Made by a program: the position numbers and the translations under genes. A stretch of DNA of 64,000 bases. Source: Gemmatimonadetes bacterium bin94 (GTDB taxonomy: Bacteria; Gemmatimonadota; Gemmatimonadetes; Longimicrobiales; Gaopeijiaceae). A model generated the notes under the pieces. The model had not been told where the DNA came from, ran no database searches, and saw nothing but the letters and a program-made list of their open reading frames with translations. Of the stretch, positions 25,280 through 32,962 are shown one piece after another (the stretch's first letter is position 1; each line of letters begins with the position of its first letter). The stretch spans positions 62,001 to 126,000 of the forward strand of contig MPNE01000001.1 of NCBI GenBank assembly GCA_002238865.1. The letters run 5' to 3'.

Positions 25280-26467
25280 ATGGAGCGTGCCGCCGCGAAG
25301 CCCCCGCCTCCGCCGGCTCCTCCGTCCGACCTCGATCGCCATTGCCTTGCCCGCGCGGTCGAGGTGGGTAGGCGGGGCTGGGGCCGGGTGCAACCAAACC
25401 CCATGGTCGGCGCGGTGGTGGTCCGTGGCGGCGAGGTCATCGCCGAGGCGCATCACGCGGAATACGGGGGGGATCACGCCGAGGTCGCAGCCCTGGCGTC
25501 CCTGGACGACGCCCGCGGAGCGACCCTGTACACCAGTCTGGAGCCGTGCAGCCACGCGGGGAAGACCCCGCCTTGCACGGAAGCCATACGCGCGGCGGAA
25601 ATCGCCCGGGTGGTGTTCTGGGCGCCGGAGCCGGGCTCGAAGCAAGGCGGCGGGGGACAGTGGCTGCGCAGTCGCGGGGTGCGGGTAGACGGCCCGTTCG
25701 GAACACGGGGCGACTGGGTGGCCGAGAATCCCGCGTTCTTTCTTGCCGCGGCCGGCCGCGCGCCCTACGTGGCGCTCAAGCTGGCGGTCAGCCTGGACGG
25801 AATGATAGCGCCGGGCGGTGGAAAGCGAGCATGGCTTACCGGGCGTGAGTCCCGGGAAGAGGTGCACCGGCTTCCGGCCGGCGTCGACGGGGTGCTCGTG
25901 GGGACGCGCACCTGGAAGGCCGACGACCCGATGCTCACGGCCAGGGGAGCCGCAGTGCCGCGGCTCCCTCCCGTGCCCGTATTGCTGGATCGACGCGGTG
26001 ATCTGTCCGCGGGGGCAAGGGCCCTGCAGGGACGCTCCGGGACGCGGGGGATCGTGGCGACCACCGCCGCGCAAGCTGCCCGCCTGCAGCGCCGCCTCGG
26101 ACGAAGCGCCGATGTGGTCGCCGTGCCGGAGGTGGATGGCGGCCTCGATCTCGCCGCGCTCATGGCGGAACTGCGGGGTCGCGGGATGACAAGCGTGCTT
26201 TCGGAAGGCGGTGGGATCCTGGCGATGTCGCTGCTCCGGGACGACCTCGTCGACCGTCTCTACCTTTTCGCGGCCCCCGTGGTCGTCGGCAAGGGAGGAG
26301 TCCCGGCATTCCCGGCCGGTGCCGCCCCCACGTCCGCCTGCGCCGCCGATCCCGGTGCCGCCGCGGAGTCTGACGAAGCGGTCCGCCTGTTCAAGGGGTG
26401 GAAGTCCCGCCTCGACCCGGTGAGATTCGGAAGCGACACACTTATCGTCCTCGACCGCGGAGACTGA
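25280..26467 (+). CDS. ribD: Riboflavin biosynthesis deaminase/reductase RibD
   Basis: Bifunctional enzyme for steps two and three of riboflavin synthesis: deamination of the pyrimidine intermediate, then NADPH reduction of the ribosyl side chain. In the 395-residue protein the deaminase (residues 16-155) has zinc ligands in HAE (His66) and PCSHAGKTPPC (Cys90, Cys99). The reductase (160-395) has LKLAVSLDGMIA, VGTRTWKADDPMLTAR and SEGGGILAMSLL. I use ATG 25280, with GGAG nine bases upstream; a TTG at 25247 overlapping the previous stop is the alternative. First gene of ribD-ribE-ribB(A)-ribH. Confidence 0.93.
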   Translation: MERAAAKPPPPPAPPSDLDRHCLARAVEVGRRGWGRVQPNPMVGAVVVRGGEVIAEAHHAEYGGDHAEVAALASLDDARGATLYTSLEPCSHAGKTPPCTEAIRAAEIARVVFWAPEPGSKQGGGGQWLRSRGVRVDGPFGTRGDWVAENPAFFLAAAGRAPYVALKLAVSLDGMIAPGGGKRAWLTGRESREEVHRLPAGVDGVLVGTRTWKADDPMLTARGAAVPRLPPVPVLLDRRGDLSAGARALQGRSGTRGIVATTAAQAARLQRRLGRSADVVAVPEVDGGLDLAALMAELRGRGMTSVLSEGGGILAMSLLRDDLVDRLYLFAAPVVVGKGGVPAFPAGAAPTSACAADPGAAAESDEAVRLFKGWKSRLDPVRFGSDTLIVLDRGD

Positions 26468-26472
26468 CCCTG
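26459..26472 (+). promoter_or_regulatory. Ribosome-binding site fixing a CTG start for riboflavin synthase
   Basis: GGAGA (26459-26463) is followed after six bases by CTG 26470, which begins the universal N-terminus xFTGIIE. No ATG, GTG or TTG lies in frame nearer than GTG 26398, which would add 24 residues translated from within ribD. Confidence 0.6.
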
Positions 26473-27078
26473 TTTACCGGAATCATCGAATCGATGGGCG
26501 AGGTCGTCAGCGTGACGGATGTGGACGGCGGACGCTCCCTCTCGATTCTCGCGCCCTTCGCGGCGAGGCTTGCGCCGGGGCAGTCCGTCGCCGTGGACGG
26601 GGCCTGCCTGACGGTTCGCGATCTCGCCCCGGGGGCGTTCACCGTGGATGTGGGCGTGTCGACACTGGAGCGAACGATTGCCGGCCGCTACGGACCGGGC
26701 GACGTGGTCAACCTGGAGCGGGCGGTTCGGGCAGGCGACCGGCTGGACGGTCACCTCGTCCAGGGTCACGTCGACGGCCTTGGCACACTGGTCGAAAAGC
26801 GGTCCAGCGGGAATACGCGATTCCTGGACTTCAGGCTGCCCGGCAACGTCCTTGCCGGCACGATCCTGCACGGCTCCGTCGCCTTGAACGGCGTCAGCCT
26901 CACCGTCAACGACCTCCGCGATGGCGCCGTCTGTGAAGTCGCGATCATTCCGCACTCCTGGGAGCACACCAACTTCTCCCGATTGCGGCCGGGCGATCCG
27001 GTCAACGTGGAGGCGGACCTGATCGGCCGATACGTCCAAGGGCTGATCGCGGCGCGTGGTGAGATTCATGCCTTTTGA
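26470..27078 (+). CDS. ribE: Riboflavin synthase alpha chain
   Basis: Dismutates two molecules of 6,7-dimethyl-8-ribityllumazine to riboflavin. The protein has two lumazine-binding barrels: residues 1-95 (FTGIIESMGEVVSV, DGACLTVRDL, FTVDVGVSTLERT) and 96-195 (GHLVQGHVDGLG, LNGVSLTVNDL, IIPHSWEHTNF), and at 202 residues from the CTG codon it is exactly family-sized. The starting codon appears to be CTG (26470), placed well behind GGAGA. The coding end overlaps the next gene by 11 bases, which supports operon-coupled translation. Confidence 0.92.
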   Translation: MFTGIIESMGEVVSVTDVDGGRSLSILAPFAARLAPGQSVAVDGACLTVRDLAPGAFTVDVGVSTLERTIAGRYGPGDVVNLERAVRAGDRLDGHLVQGHVDGLGTLVEKRSSGNTRFLDFRLPGNVLAGTILHGSVALNGVSLTVNDLRDGAVCEVAIIPHSWEHTNFSRLRPGDPVNVEADLIGRYVQGLIAARGEIHAF

Positions 27079-28234
27079 CTCCGTCCGCGACGCCATCCGC
27101 GATATTGCCGCGGGCAGGCTCGTGATCGTCGCCGACGACGAGGACCGGGAGAACGAAGGCGACCTGGTGTGCGCGGCCGAAAAGATCACCCCCGACCTGA
27201 TCAACTTCATGACCAAGTTCGGACGGGGACTCATCTGCGTCTCGATGACGGCCGAGCGGGCCGATGCCCTCGAGCTTCCCCTTATGACGAGCCGCAACAC
27301 CGACCCGCAGGGCACCGCCTTCACGATCTCCGTGGACGCCAGCCGGCGATTCGGCGTGACGACGGGCATCTCCGCGCAGGATCGGGCGACGACGGTGCAG
27401 GTGTTGGCCGATCCGCGGTCGCGCGCCGACGACCTCAGGCGGCCCGGGCACATCTTTCCCCTGCGCGCTCGTCGGGGAGGGGTGTTGCGCCGCGTGGGCC
27501 AGACCGAGGCCGCGGTCGATCTTGCGCGTCTGGCCGGCCTGGCCCCGGCCGGCGTCATCTGCGAGATCCTCAACGAGGATGGCACCATGGCCCGGAGGGC
27601 CGAGCTCGAGGTGATGGCCGGAGAGCACGACGTCAGGTTCATTACCGTGGAACAGCTGGTCACCTACCGGCTTGCGCGGGAACGTCTGGTCAGACGCGTG
27701 GTGGAGGCACCGCTGAGCACGGAGTGGGGAGATTTCCTCTGCATTGCGTACCGCAGCGAGATCGACGAACGGGTCCATATTGCACTCGTCAGGGGAGACG
27801 TGGCCGGCAGAAAGGAAGTCCTGGTCCGAATGCACGCGGAGAATCCGCTCCGAGACACCTTCGGGTCGGTGGACGAGCCGGGGGGCAACTTCCTCGCGGG
27901 TGCCATGGATCGGATTCGCGCCGAGGGGGAGGGGGTCGTCGTCTATATTCATCGGGATCGCGCCGGCGACCGGCTGATCGAGCGACTCCGGGGCGTTGCG
28001 GACCAGCATCAGGTCGGGGAGGCGTCCCCGGGAGCGCGGCAGGTTCTTCGTGATTATGGTATCGGGGCCCAGATCCTGCTCGACCTGGGGTTGACATCGA
28101 TCCGGCTGCTCACGAACAGCCGGCGACGTATTGTGGGTCTGGACGGTTATGCACTACAGGTGGTGGGACGGGAGCGCTTCAGGGGGAAGCGTACGGAGAC
28201 CAGGAGGATGGGGGGGGAGAGAGTCCATGACTGA
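27068..28234 (+). CDS. ribB: DHBP synthase with degenerate GTP cyclohydrolase II-like domain
   Basis: Residues 1-200 are 3,4-dihydroxy-2-butanone 4-phosphate synthase, making the four-carbon unit of riboflavin; metal and substrate residues are kept in VIVADDEDRENEGDL, VTTGISAQDRATT, PGHIFPLRAR and CEILNEDGTMAR. Residues 205-380 align with GTP cyclohydrolase II (RibA), ending in the typical IRLLTNSRRRIVGLDGY, but the three zinc cysteines are missing (RMHAENPLRDTFG replaces the SECxxGD...CDCG region) and the RQEGRGIGL loop is absent. I infer that only the first activity survives and that GTP cyclohydrolase II is encoded elsewhere. ATG 27068 has GGTGAG four bases upstream; GTG 27056 is the alternative. 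Confidence 0.9.
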   Translation: MPFDSVRDAIRDIAAGRLVIVADDEDRENEGDLVCAAEKITPDLINFMTKFGRGLICVSMTAERADALELPLMTSRNTDPQGTAFTISVDASRRFGVTTGISAQDRATTVQVLADPRSRADDLRRPGHIFPLRARRGGVLRRVGQTEAAVDLARLAGLAPAGVICEILNEDGTMARRAELEVMAGEHDVRFITVEQLVTYRLARERLVRRVVEAPLSTEWGDFLCIAYRSEIDERVHIALVRGDVAGRKEVLVRMHAENPLRDTFGSVDEPGGNFLAGAMDRIRAEGEGVVVYIHRDRAGDRLIERLRGVADQHQVGEASPGARQVLRDYGIGAQILLDLGLTSIRLLTNSRRRIVGLDGYALQVVGRERFRGKRTETRRMGGERVHD

Positions 28235-28670
28235 ACCGAGAGCGCCGCGTATTGCCCTGCTTGCGGCACGGTACAACAGCCTGTTCACCGAGCAGTTGCT
28301 GCAAGGCGCGAGGGCGCGCCTGGCCGACAAGGGAATTGGCGAAGAGAACATCAGTGTACTATACGTACCGGGGGCGTGGGATCTGCCCCAGGCCGCACGC
28401 AGGATCGCGGACTCGGGGCGTTACGACGCGATCATCGCGCTCGGATGTGTGATTCGGGGTGAGACGGCCCACTTCGACTACGTGGCTGGACACGCCAGCG
28501 ACGGGCTGGGACAGGTGGCCCTGACCGGTGGAATCCCGGTTGTGTTCGGCGTGCTGACCACCGACAGCGGCCAGCAGGCCATGGTGCGTGCAGATTCCTA
28601 CGGGACCAACCGCGGGGGTGAGTTCGCCGAGGCCGCGCTCACCCTGATTGCCCTCTATGATTCTCATTGA
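28227..28670 (+). CDS. ribH: 6,7-dimethyl-8-ribityllumazine synthase
   Basis: Condenses the pyrimidinedione with the butanone phosphate; forms pentamers or icosahedral shells. The protein of 147 residues has VPGAWDLPQAARRI, the phosphate-binding GCVIRGETAHFDYV with catalytic histidine, and GVLTTDSGQQAMVRA. The usual GQxxxR motif is close to consensus. ATG 28227 lies within the end of ribB (eight-base overlap) behind GGGGAGAGAG. nusB follows, an arrangement seen in many bacteria. Confidence 0.95.
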   Translation: MTEPRAPRIALLAARYNSLFTEQLLQGARARLADKGIGEENISVLYVPGAWDLPQAARRIADSGRYDAIIALGCVIRGETAHFDYVAGHASDGLGQVALTGGIPVVFGVLTTDSGQQAMVRADSYGTNRGGEFAEAALTLIALYDSH

Positions 28671-28688
28671 CATGGACTGCGCCGGGTC

Positions 28689-29126
28689 TTGAATCAGTCG
28701 CTGGACAGGCACAGACGGCGGGACCGGACCCGTTCCCGGGCCTGGTTCCTCCAGGTGCACTACCGCTGGGAAGCGGAGGGCGGTGCCCTCACGTTTTCGG
28801 AAGCACTTGCCGCGACCGTCGAACAGCGGCTGATCGCCCCGGGCAGGATCGACTACCTGAAGAGGCTGGCGCAGGAGTTCGAGGACAACAGGGGACGCGT
28901 GGAAGAGACCATCTCCGCGTGCATGGACAACTGGCGCCTGGAACGGCTGTCGGTCATGGACCGGGGGATCCTGCGGCTCGGTGCCACCGAAATCGTGTGT
29001 CTGTCGGATCTTCCGGGGAAGGTGGCGATCCAGGAAGCTGTCCGGTTGGCCGAACGCTACGGTGGTTCCGAGTCGCCCCGCTTCGTAAATGGGGTTCTCG
29101 ACGCCGTCTTTCGGAAAGTCGGCTGA
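28689..29126 (+). CDS. nusB: Transcription antitermination factor NusB
   Basis: An all-helical RNA-binding protein that joins NusE at boxA and takes part in rRNA antitermination. The 145-residue sequence has the family pattern RSRAWFLQVHYRWE at the N-terminus, DNWRLERLSVMDRGILRLGATEI, and a C-terminal RFVNGVLDAVFRKV. The likely start is TTG 28689 (LNQSLDRHRRRDR), 18 bases after ribH. The basic N-terminus (RHRRRDRTRSR) suits RNA binding. Confidence 0.92.
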   Translation: MNQSLDRHRRRDRTRSRAWFLQVHYRWEAEGGALTFSEALAATVEQRLIAPGRIDYLKRLAQEFEDNRGRVEETISACMDNWRLERLSVMDRGILRLGATEIVCLSDLPGKVAIQEAVRLAERYGGSESPRFVNGVLDAVFRKVG

Positions 29127-29145
29127 GGGCCGCTCCGGCTCGACG

Positions 29146-30273
29146 GTGACAAACGGGAAGCGGCTCCGGATTCTGGTGGTCAACTGGCAAGACCGCCGCA
29201 ACCCGGCAGCGGGCGGGGCCGAGGAACACCTTCACCAGGTCTTCGGCAGGCTTGCCCGCCGGGGCCACCGGGTCACGCTCCTCTGCTCGGGCTGGAGCGC
29301 GGGTTGTCGCACCGAGGACGTCGACGGGATCCGCGTTCATCGGACCGGCGGGCGCTACACCTTCAACGTGGCGGCGCCCCTGTACTGTGGCCGCCACCTC
29401 TCCGATGAGCGCTTCGATGTGGTCGTCGAGGACCTCAACAAGGTCCCCATGCTGGCAACGCGGTGGGCCGATGCCCGGGCACGGCTGCTCATCGTGCACC
29501 ATCTCTTTGGTGCAACCGCGTTCCGGGAGGCGAACGTGGCGCTGGCGAGTGCCACCTGGCTCTTCGAGCGGATCATTCCCGCCGTGTACCGGGGCCTCCC
29601 CTGTGTCGCCGTGTCGCGCAGCACCCGCGACGACCTGGTCCAGCGCGGCCTGGACGCCTCGGACATCTCCGTGATCCACAACGGGGTGGCTCTGGATGAC
29701 CTGGGGCCCGCCACCAACCGGTTCCTGGAACCCACGGTGGCCTATCTGGGACGTCTCAAGAAGTACAAGCGCGTCGACCTCGTTCTGCAGGCCGTGGCGT
29801 TGCTGCGAGAGCGGGGCATGGAAGCGAAGGTGATCGTTGCGGGGAAGGGGGACGCCCGTCAGACCCTGGAGGAGACTGCCCGGGGACTGGGAATCCTTGA
29901 CAGTGTGCGTTTCGCGGGCTTCGTACCCGACCACGAGAAGCGTGACATCCTGGCGCGATCGTGGGTGCACGCCCTGACCTCGCCCAAGGAAGGGTGGGGG
30001 ATTGCAAGCGTCGAGGCGTCGGCGTGCGGAACCGCTACGGTCGCGTCCGACTCGCCCGGACTCCGGGAGACGGTGCGCCACGGCGAGACGGGGCTTCTTG
30101 TCCCGCATGGCGATGTCGAAGCCCTGGCGGATGCTCTGGCTCGCGCCATGGAGCCCGCAGTCCGCGACCGGATGGGCCGAGCCGCCCTCGCGATGGCGGC
30201 GCGGTTTTCCTGGGATGGGGTTGCCGACGCCATTGAGGAGATGTTGAGGTCGCTCGTGGATGCGCCGTCGTGA
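29146..30273 (+). CDS. GT4-family glycosyltransferase
   Basis: Probable retaining glycosyltransferase with the GT-B fold, 375 residues. N-terminal Rossmann domain with the acceptor-side GGAEEHLHQVFGRLARRGH; C-terminal nucleotide-sugar domain with YLGRLKKYKRVDL and the Glu-x7-Glu type motif in SPKEGWGIASVEASACG. The donor and acceptor are unknown; lipid-linked or cell-envelope glycans are typical. GTG 29146 is the start taken; one at 29089 would overlap nusB by 38 bases. It precedes hpf with a 147-base gap that contains a promoter-like element, so it may be a separate unit. Confidence 0.87.
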   Translation: MTNGKRLRILVVNWQDRRNPAAGGAEEHLHQVFGRLARRGHRVTLLCSGWSAGCRTEDVDGIRVHRTGGRYTFNVAAPLYCGRHLSDERFDVVVEDLNKVPMLATRWADARARLLIVHHLFGATAFREANVALASATWLFERIIPAVYRGLPCVAVSRSTRDDLVQRGLDASDISVIHNGVALDDLGPATNRFLEPTVAYLGRLKKYKRVDLVLQAVALLRERGMEAKVIVAGKGDARQTLEETARGLGILDSVRFAGFVPDHEKRDILARSWVHALTSPKEGWGIASVEASACGTATVASDSPGLRETVRHGETGLLVPHGDVEALADALARAMEPAVRDRMGRAALAMAARFSWDGVADAIEEMLRSLVDAPS

Positions 30274-30331
30274 TTCGTCCCCGGCCCCAGGCCGCTCGAC
30301 ACGGATCGCGGTAGGGATTTTCCCCTCGGGT

Positions 30332-30340
30332 TGCTAGATT
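30332..30340 (+). promoter_or_regulatory. Extended -10 promoter before hpf
   Basis: TGCTAGATT gives the extended -10 TGn followed by TAGATT (30335-30340), as also seen before rpiA. It is 81 bases upstream of the hpf ATG; no clear -35. Weak by itself. Confidence 0.35.
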
Positions 30341-30420
30341 TGTATGGTGCCGACCGGGGGGATGGACTTCCGCGAGCGGCCGAAACCGACGCGAATCCCC
30401 ATGAATGGAGGCCGCGACAG

Positions 30421-30735
30421 ATGGTGACACGGATAACAGCACACGGATGCGAAGTGAGCGAGCTGCTCCGGAAACGGTCGGAGGATCTGGCGGGCCGTTG
30501 GCCTCGCTTTGATCCCGCCGTGATGGACATGCAGCTCATCTTCCGGCACCAGGGCCGGTCCCACACCGTCGAAGCCATCGTCTCCCGGCGCCGGCGCCAG
30601 CCGGCCGTCGCCAAGGGGGAGGGTCCCGACTTTCGCGTAGCCCTGGACGAACTCGACGGGCATGTGAAGCGCATTCTCAAGCGGGATCGGTCCCGGCGAA
30701 AGGACTTTCGCCACGCCACAGGCCTGCCGGGCTGA
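30421..30735 (+). CDS. hpf: Short-form ribosome hibernation promoting factor
   Basis: A 104-residue HPF/RaiA (sigma-54 modulation) protein that binds the 30S decoding region and forms idle ribosome dimers. MVTRITAHGCEVSELLRKRSE at the start, FRHQGRSHTVEAIVSRRR in the middle and the basic helix DELDGHVKRILKRDRSRRKDF fit the family. The long-form C-terminal dimerisation domain is absent. ATG 30421 follows GGAGG by ten bases. HPr and enzyme I follow, an order that recalls the rpoN-hpf-pts regulatory clusters. Confidence 0.8.
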   Translation: MVTRITAHGCEVSELLRKRSEDLAGRWPRFDPAVMDMQLIFRHQGRSHTVEAIVSRRRRQPAVAKGEGPDFRVALDELDGHVKRILKRDRSRRKDFRHATGLPG

Positions 30736-30816
30736 CATTGTGGCCAGCACGCGTGCGCCTGCCGGCTTGCGGTGGCTCCCCGCCGGCTCGTGACCCGGAC
30801 CCCCTGACCTGTCCCC

Positions 30817-31083
30817 GTGACCTGCTCCCTGGAGGTGCAGGTGCCCAACCGGCACGGGATGCACGCACGCCCGTCCGCCGAGTTCGTGAAGCTTGCGGGT
30901 GGTTTCGCGGCGTCGGTACGCGTCACCAGGAACGAGCTCACCGTCAACGGAAAGAGCATCATGGGCGTGCTGATGCTCGCAGCCGAACGGGGGAGTTCCC
31001 TGACCATCACCGCCGAAGGGGATGACGCCCCGGAGGCCGTCGAGGCGTTGGCGCGGCTGGTGCGGGGCGGTTTCGATGAATGA
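30817..31083 (+). CDS. ptsH: Phosphocarrier protein HPr
   Basis: An 88-residue HPr-type protein. RHGMHARPS places His16 at the phosphorylation site, and GKSIMGVLML keeps Ser47, the HPr-kinase target (Ser46 of Bacillus). It receives phosphate from enzyme I and passes it to IIA proteins. The GTG start at 30817 is 82 bases after hpf; its stop overlaps the ptsI start by eight bases. No sugar-specific IIB/IIC is in the window, so a regulatory (Ntr-like) PTS is the better guess. Confidence 0.93.
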   Translation: MTCSLEVQVPNRHGMHARPSAEFVKLAGGFAASVRVTRNELTVNGKSIMGVLMLAAERGSSLTITAEGDDAPEAVEALARLVRGGFDE

Positions 31084-32848
31084 ACGCCGAGCCCCGGTTG
31101 TGCGGGTAGGCTTTCCGGCTTCGGAAGGGATCGCCAGGGGGCGCGTGCGACGGATCGTCTGGCGCATCCCGGAGCTGCCGCACACGGTTGTGCAGGACAG
31201 TTCGAGCGCACGCGAGCTGGAGCGATTCCACAGTGCGCTCGACCATGCGCGCCGTGAACTGGAGCGGATCAAGGCCGCGACCGAGGCCCGTCTCGGACAC
31301 GTGGAGGCGCGCATCTTCGATCCTCAGATCCTGATGCTGGATGATCCGGAGGTCGTCGACGGAACGGCGCGGTACATCCGTGAGAACAGGCTCGCGGCGG
31401 CGCGGGCGTTCGATTGGCGGATGCTGGAACTGAAGGAACTGTGGTCGCGGACCTCGCACCCCATGTTCCTCGACCGGCTCAATGATCTGGCGGACCTCAG
31501 GTTCAGGGTTCTCGGCCGCCTTCTGGACCTCCCCAGTCCATGGCGTGCGGGGGACACCGACGGAATCGTCATTGTGGCGCGGGAGCTGGCCCCCAGCCTC
31601 GTAGCCGGGCTCGATCCGGAAAGGGTGGCTGCGCTCGCTACGGACGAAGGGACCCGGACCTCCCACTGGGCAATCCTGGCACGGTCTCTCGGAATCCCCG
31701 CCGTCGCGGGCCTGGGGGATATCGCGGCGACCACCAGCGACGGGCAGGCGATCATCGTGGATGGACGATCCGGCCGGGTCGTCGTCGAGCCGGACAGGAG
31801 GGAGGCCGAGCACTTCCGACGGCGGCGTGCCGCGATCCGCGGGTGGGAACGGGAGCTCCGCGCCAGCGCGGGCGAGGAAGCGATCACCCTGGACCAGCGT
31901 GGCGTGGTCCTGCGCGCCAACCTGGACCTCCCCGGCGAAGCGTTGCAGGCCCGCCGGCACGGCGCCGACGGCGTGGGTCTCTTTCGAACGGAGTTCCTCG
32001 TCGTCGGCCGCCACACGGTGCCCGACGAGGAGGAACAGTATCGTGCCTACCGAATCGTCACCGAGGCCTTCCGCGGCCGCGCGGTGTTCATTCGAACCTT
32101 CGATCTCGGGGGGGACAAGTTCCCGGTTTTTCTTCACATGCCCCCCGAGGAGAACCCGTTCCTGGGAAGAAGGGGAGTGCGCGTGTGCCTGGAGGAGTCG
32201 GAACTCTTTCTGACCCAGTTGCGCGCCATTCTGAGGGCTGGAGCACACGGTGACGTGCGGATCATGATTCCCATGGTCAACACGGTGAGCGAACTCGCCG
32301 CGGTTCGTGAGCTGCTCGATACGGCAGGCAATCAACTCGGGCGGGAAGGCATCCCCTTTGCGCGGGAGATCAAGGTCGGCGCCATGATCGAGACGCCCGC
32401 CGCCGCGCTGAAGGCGCCGGAACTCGCTGCTCACGCCGACTTTCTGTCCATTGGCACCAACGACCTGGTCCAGTACACCCTGGCCATCGACCGGACCAGC
32501 ACGCGTCTGGCCCACCTGTTCGACGAATTCGATCCGGCCGTCCTTCGCATGATCGCGGGTGTGGCGCGCGCGGGCCGATCCCGGGGCATCGAGGTGGGCG
32601 CGTGCGGGGAGATGGCAGCCCGGCCGCTGGGGGCCGTCCTCCTTCTGGGTCTGGGAGTCGAGGCGCTGTCCGTAGCGTGGGCGTCACTTCCAGAAATCAG
32701 GAAGCTGGTCCGCAGTTGCCGCCTCGACGACCTTCGCGCCGCCGCTTCCGACGTGCTGGAAGCCCCGACGAGCACGGACGCGAAGCGTGCCCTGACGGAG
32801 TCCCTCGGGGATGTTCTCGATGTTGGCGTGTTCCCCCTCGGGACTTGA
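31076..32848 (+). CDS. ptsI: PTS enzyme I
   Basis: Phosphoenolpyruvate-protein phosphotransferase that starts the PTS relay. From ATG 31076 it is 590 residues: an N-terminal HPr-binding and phospho-histidine domain (His197 in TRTSHWAILARSLGIPAVAG), then the PEP-binding barrel with GVGLFRTEFL, RTFDLGGDKFP, GAMIETPAAAL, SIGTNDLVQYTLAIDR and the catalytic cysteine in GACGEMAARPL. There is no GAF domain of the PtsP type. It overlaps ptsH by eight bases. metK follows after 114 bases. Confidence 0.95.
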   Translation: MNERRAPVVRVGFPASEGIARGRVRRIVWRIPELPHTVVQDSSSARELERFHSALDHARRELERIKAATEARLGHVEARIFDPQILMLDDPEVVDGTARYIRENRLAAARAFDWRMLELKELWSRTSHPMFLDRLNDLADLRFRVLGRLLDLPSPWRAGDTDGIVIVARELAPSLVAGLDPERVAALATDEGTRTSHWAILARSLGIPAVAGLGDIAATTSDGQAIIVDGRSGRVVVEPDRREAEHFRRRRAAIRGWERELRASAGEEAITLDQRGVVLRANLDLPGEALQARRHGADGVGLFRTEFLVVGRHTVPDEEEQYRAYRIVTEAFRGRAVFIRTFDLGGDKFPVFLHMPPEENPFLGRRGVRVCLEESELFLTQLRAILRAGAHGDVRIMIPMVNTVSELAAVRELLDTAGNQLGREGIPFAREIKVGAMIETPAAALKAPELAAHADFLSIGTNDLVQYTLAIDRTSTRLAHLFDEFDPAVLRMIAGVARAGRSRGIEVGACGEMAARPLGAVLLLGLGVEALSVAWASLPEIRKLVRSCRLDDLRAAASDVLEAPTSTDAKRALTESLGDVLDVGVFPLGT

Positions 32849-32962
32849 CGGCTCGCGCGTTTCCTTCTTCCGTGACAGTTGCATTCCCGGTGTAGCGCCA
32901 CCGCTGACACCCCTGTTGCGGTATCTTCGCGGATCACCCTTCCTTCCTGCAGAGGCATCACG

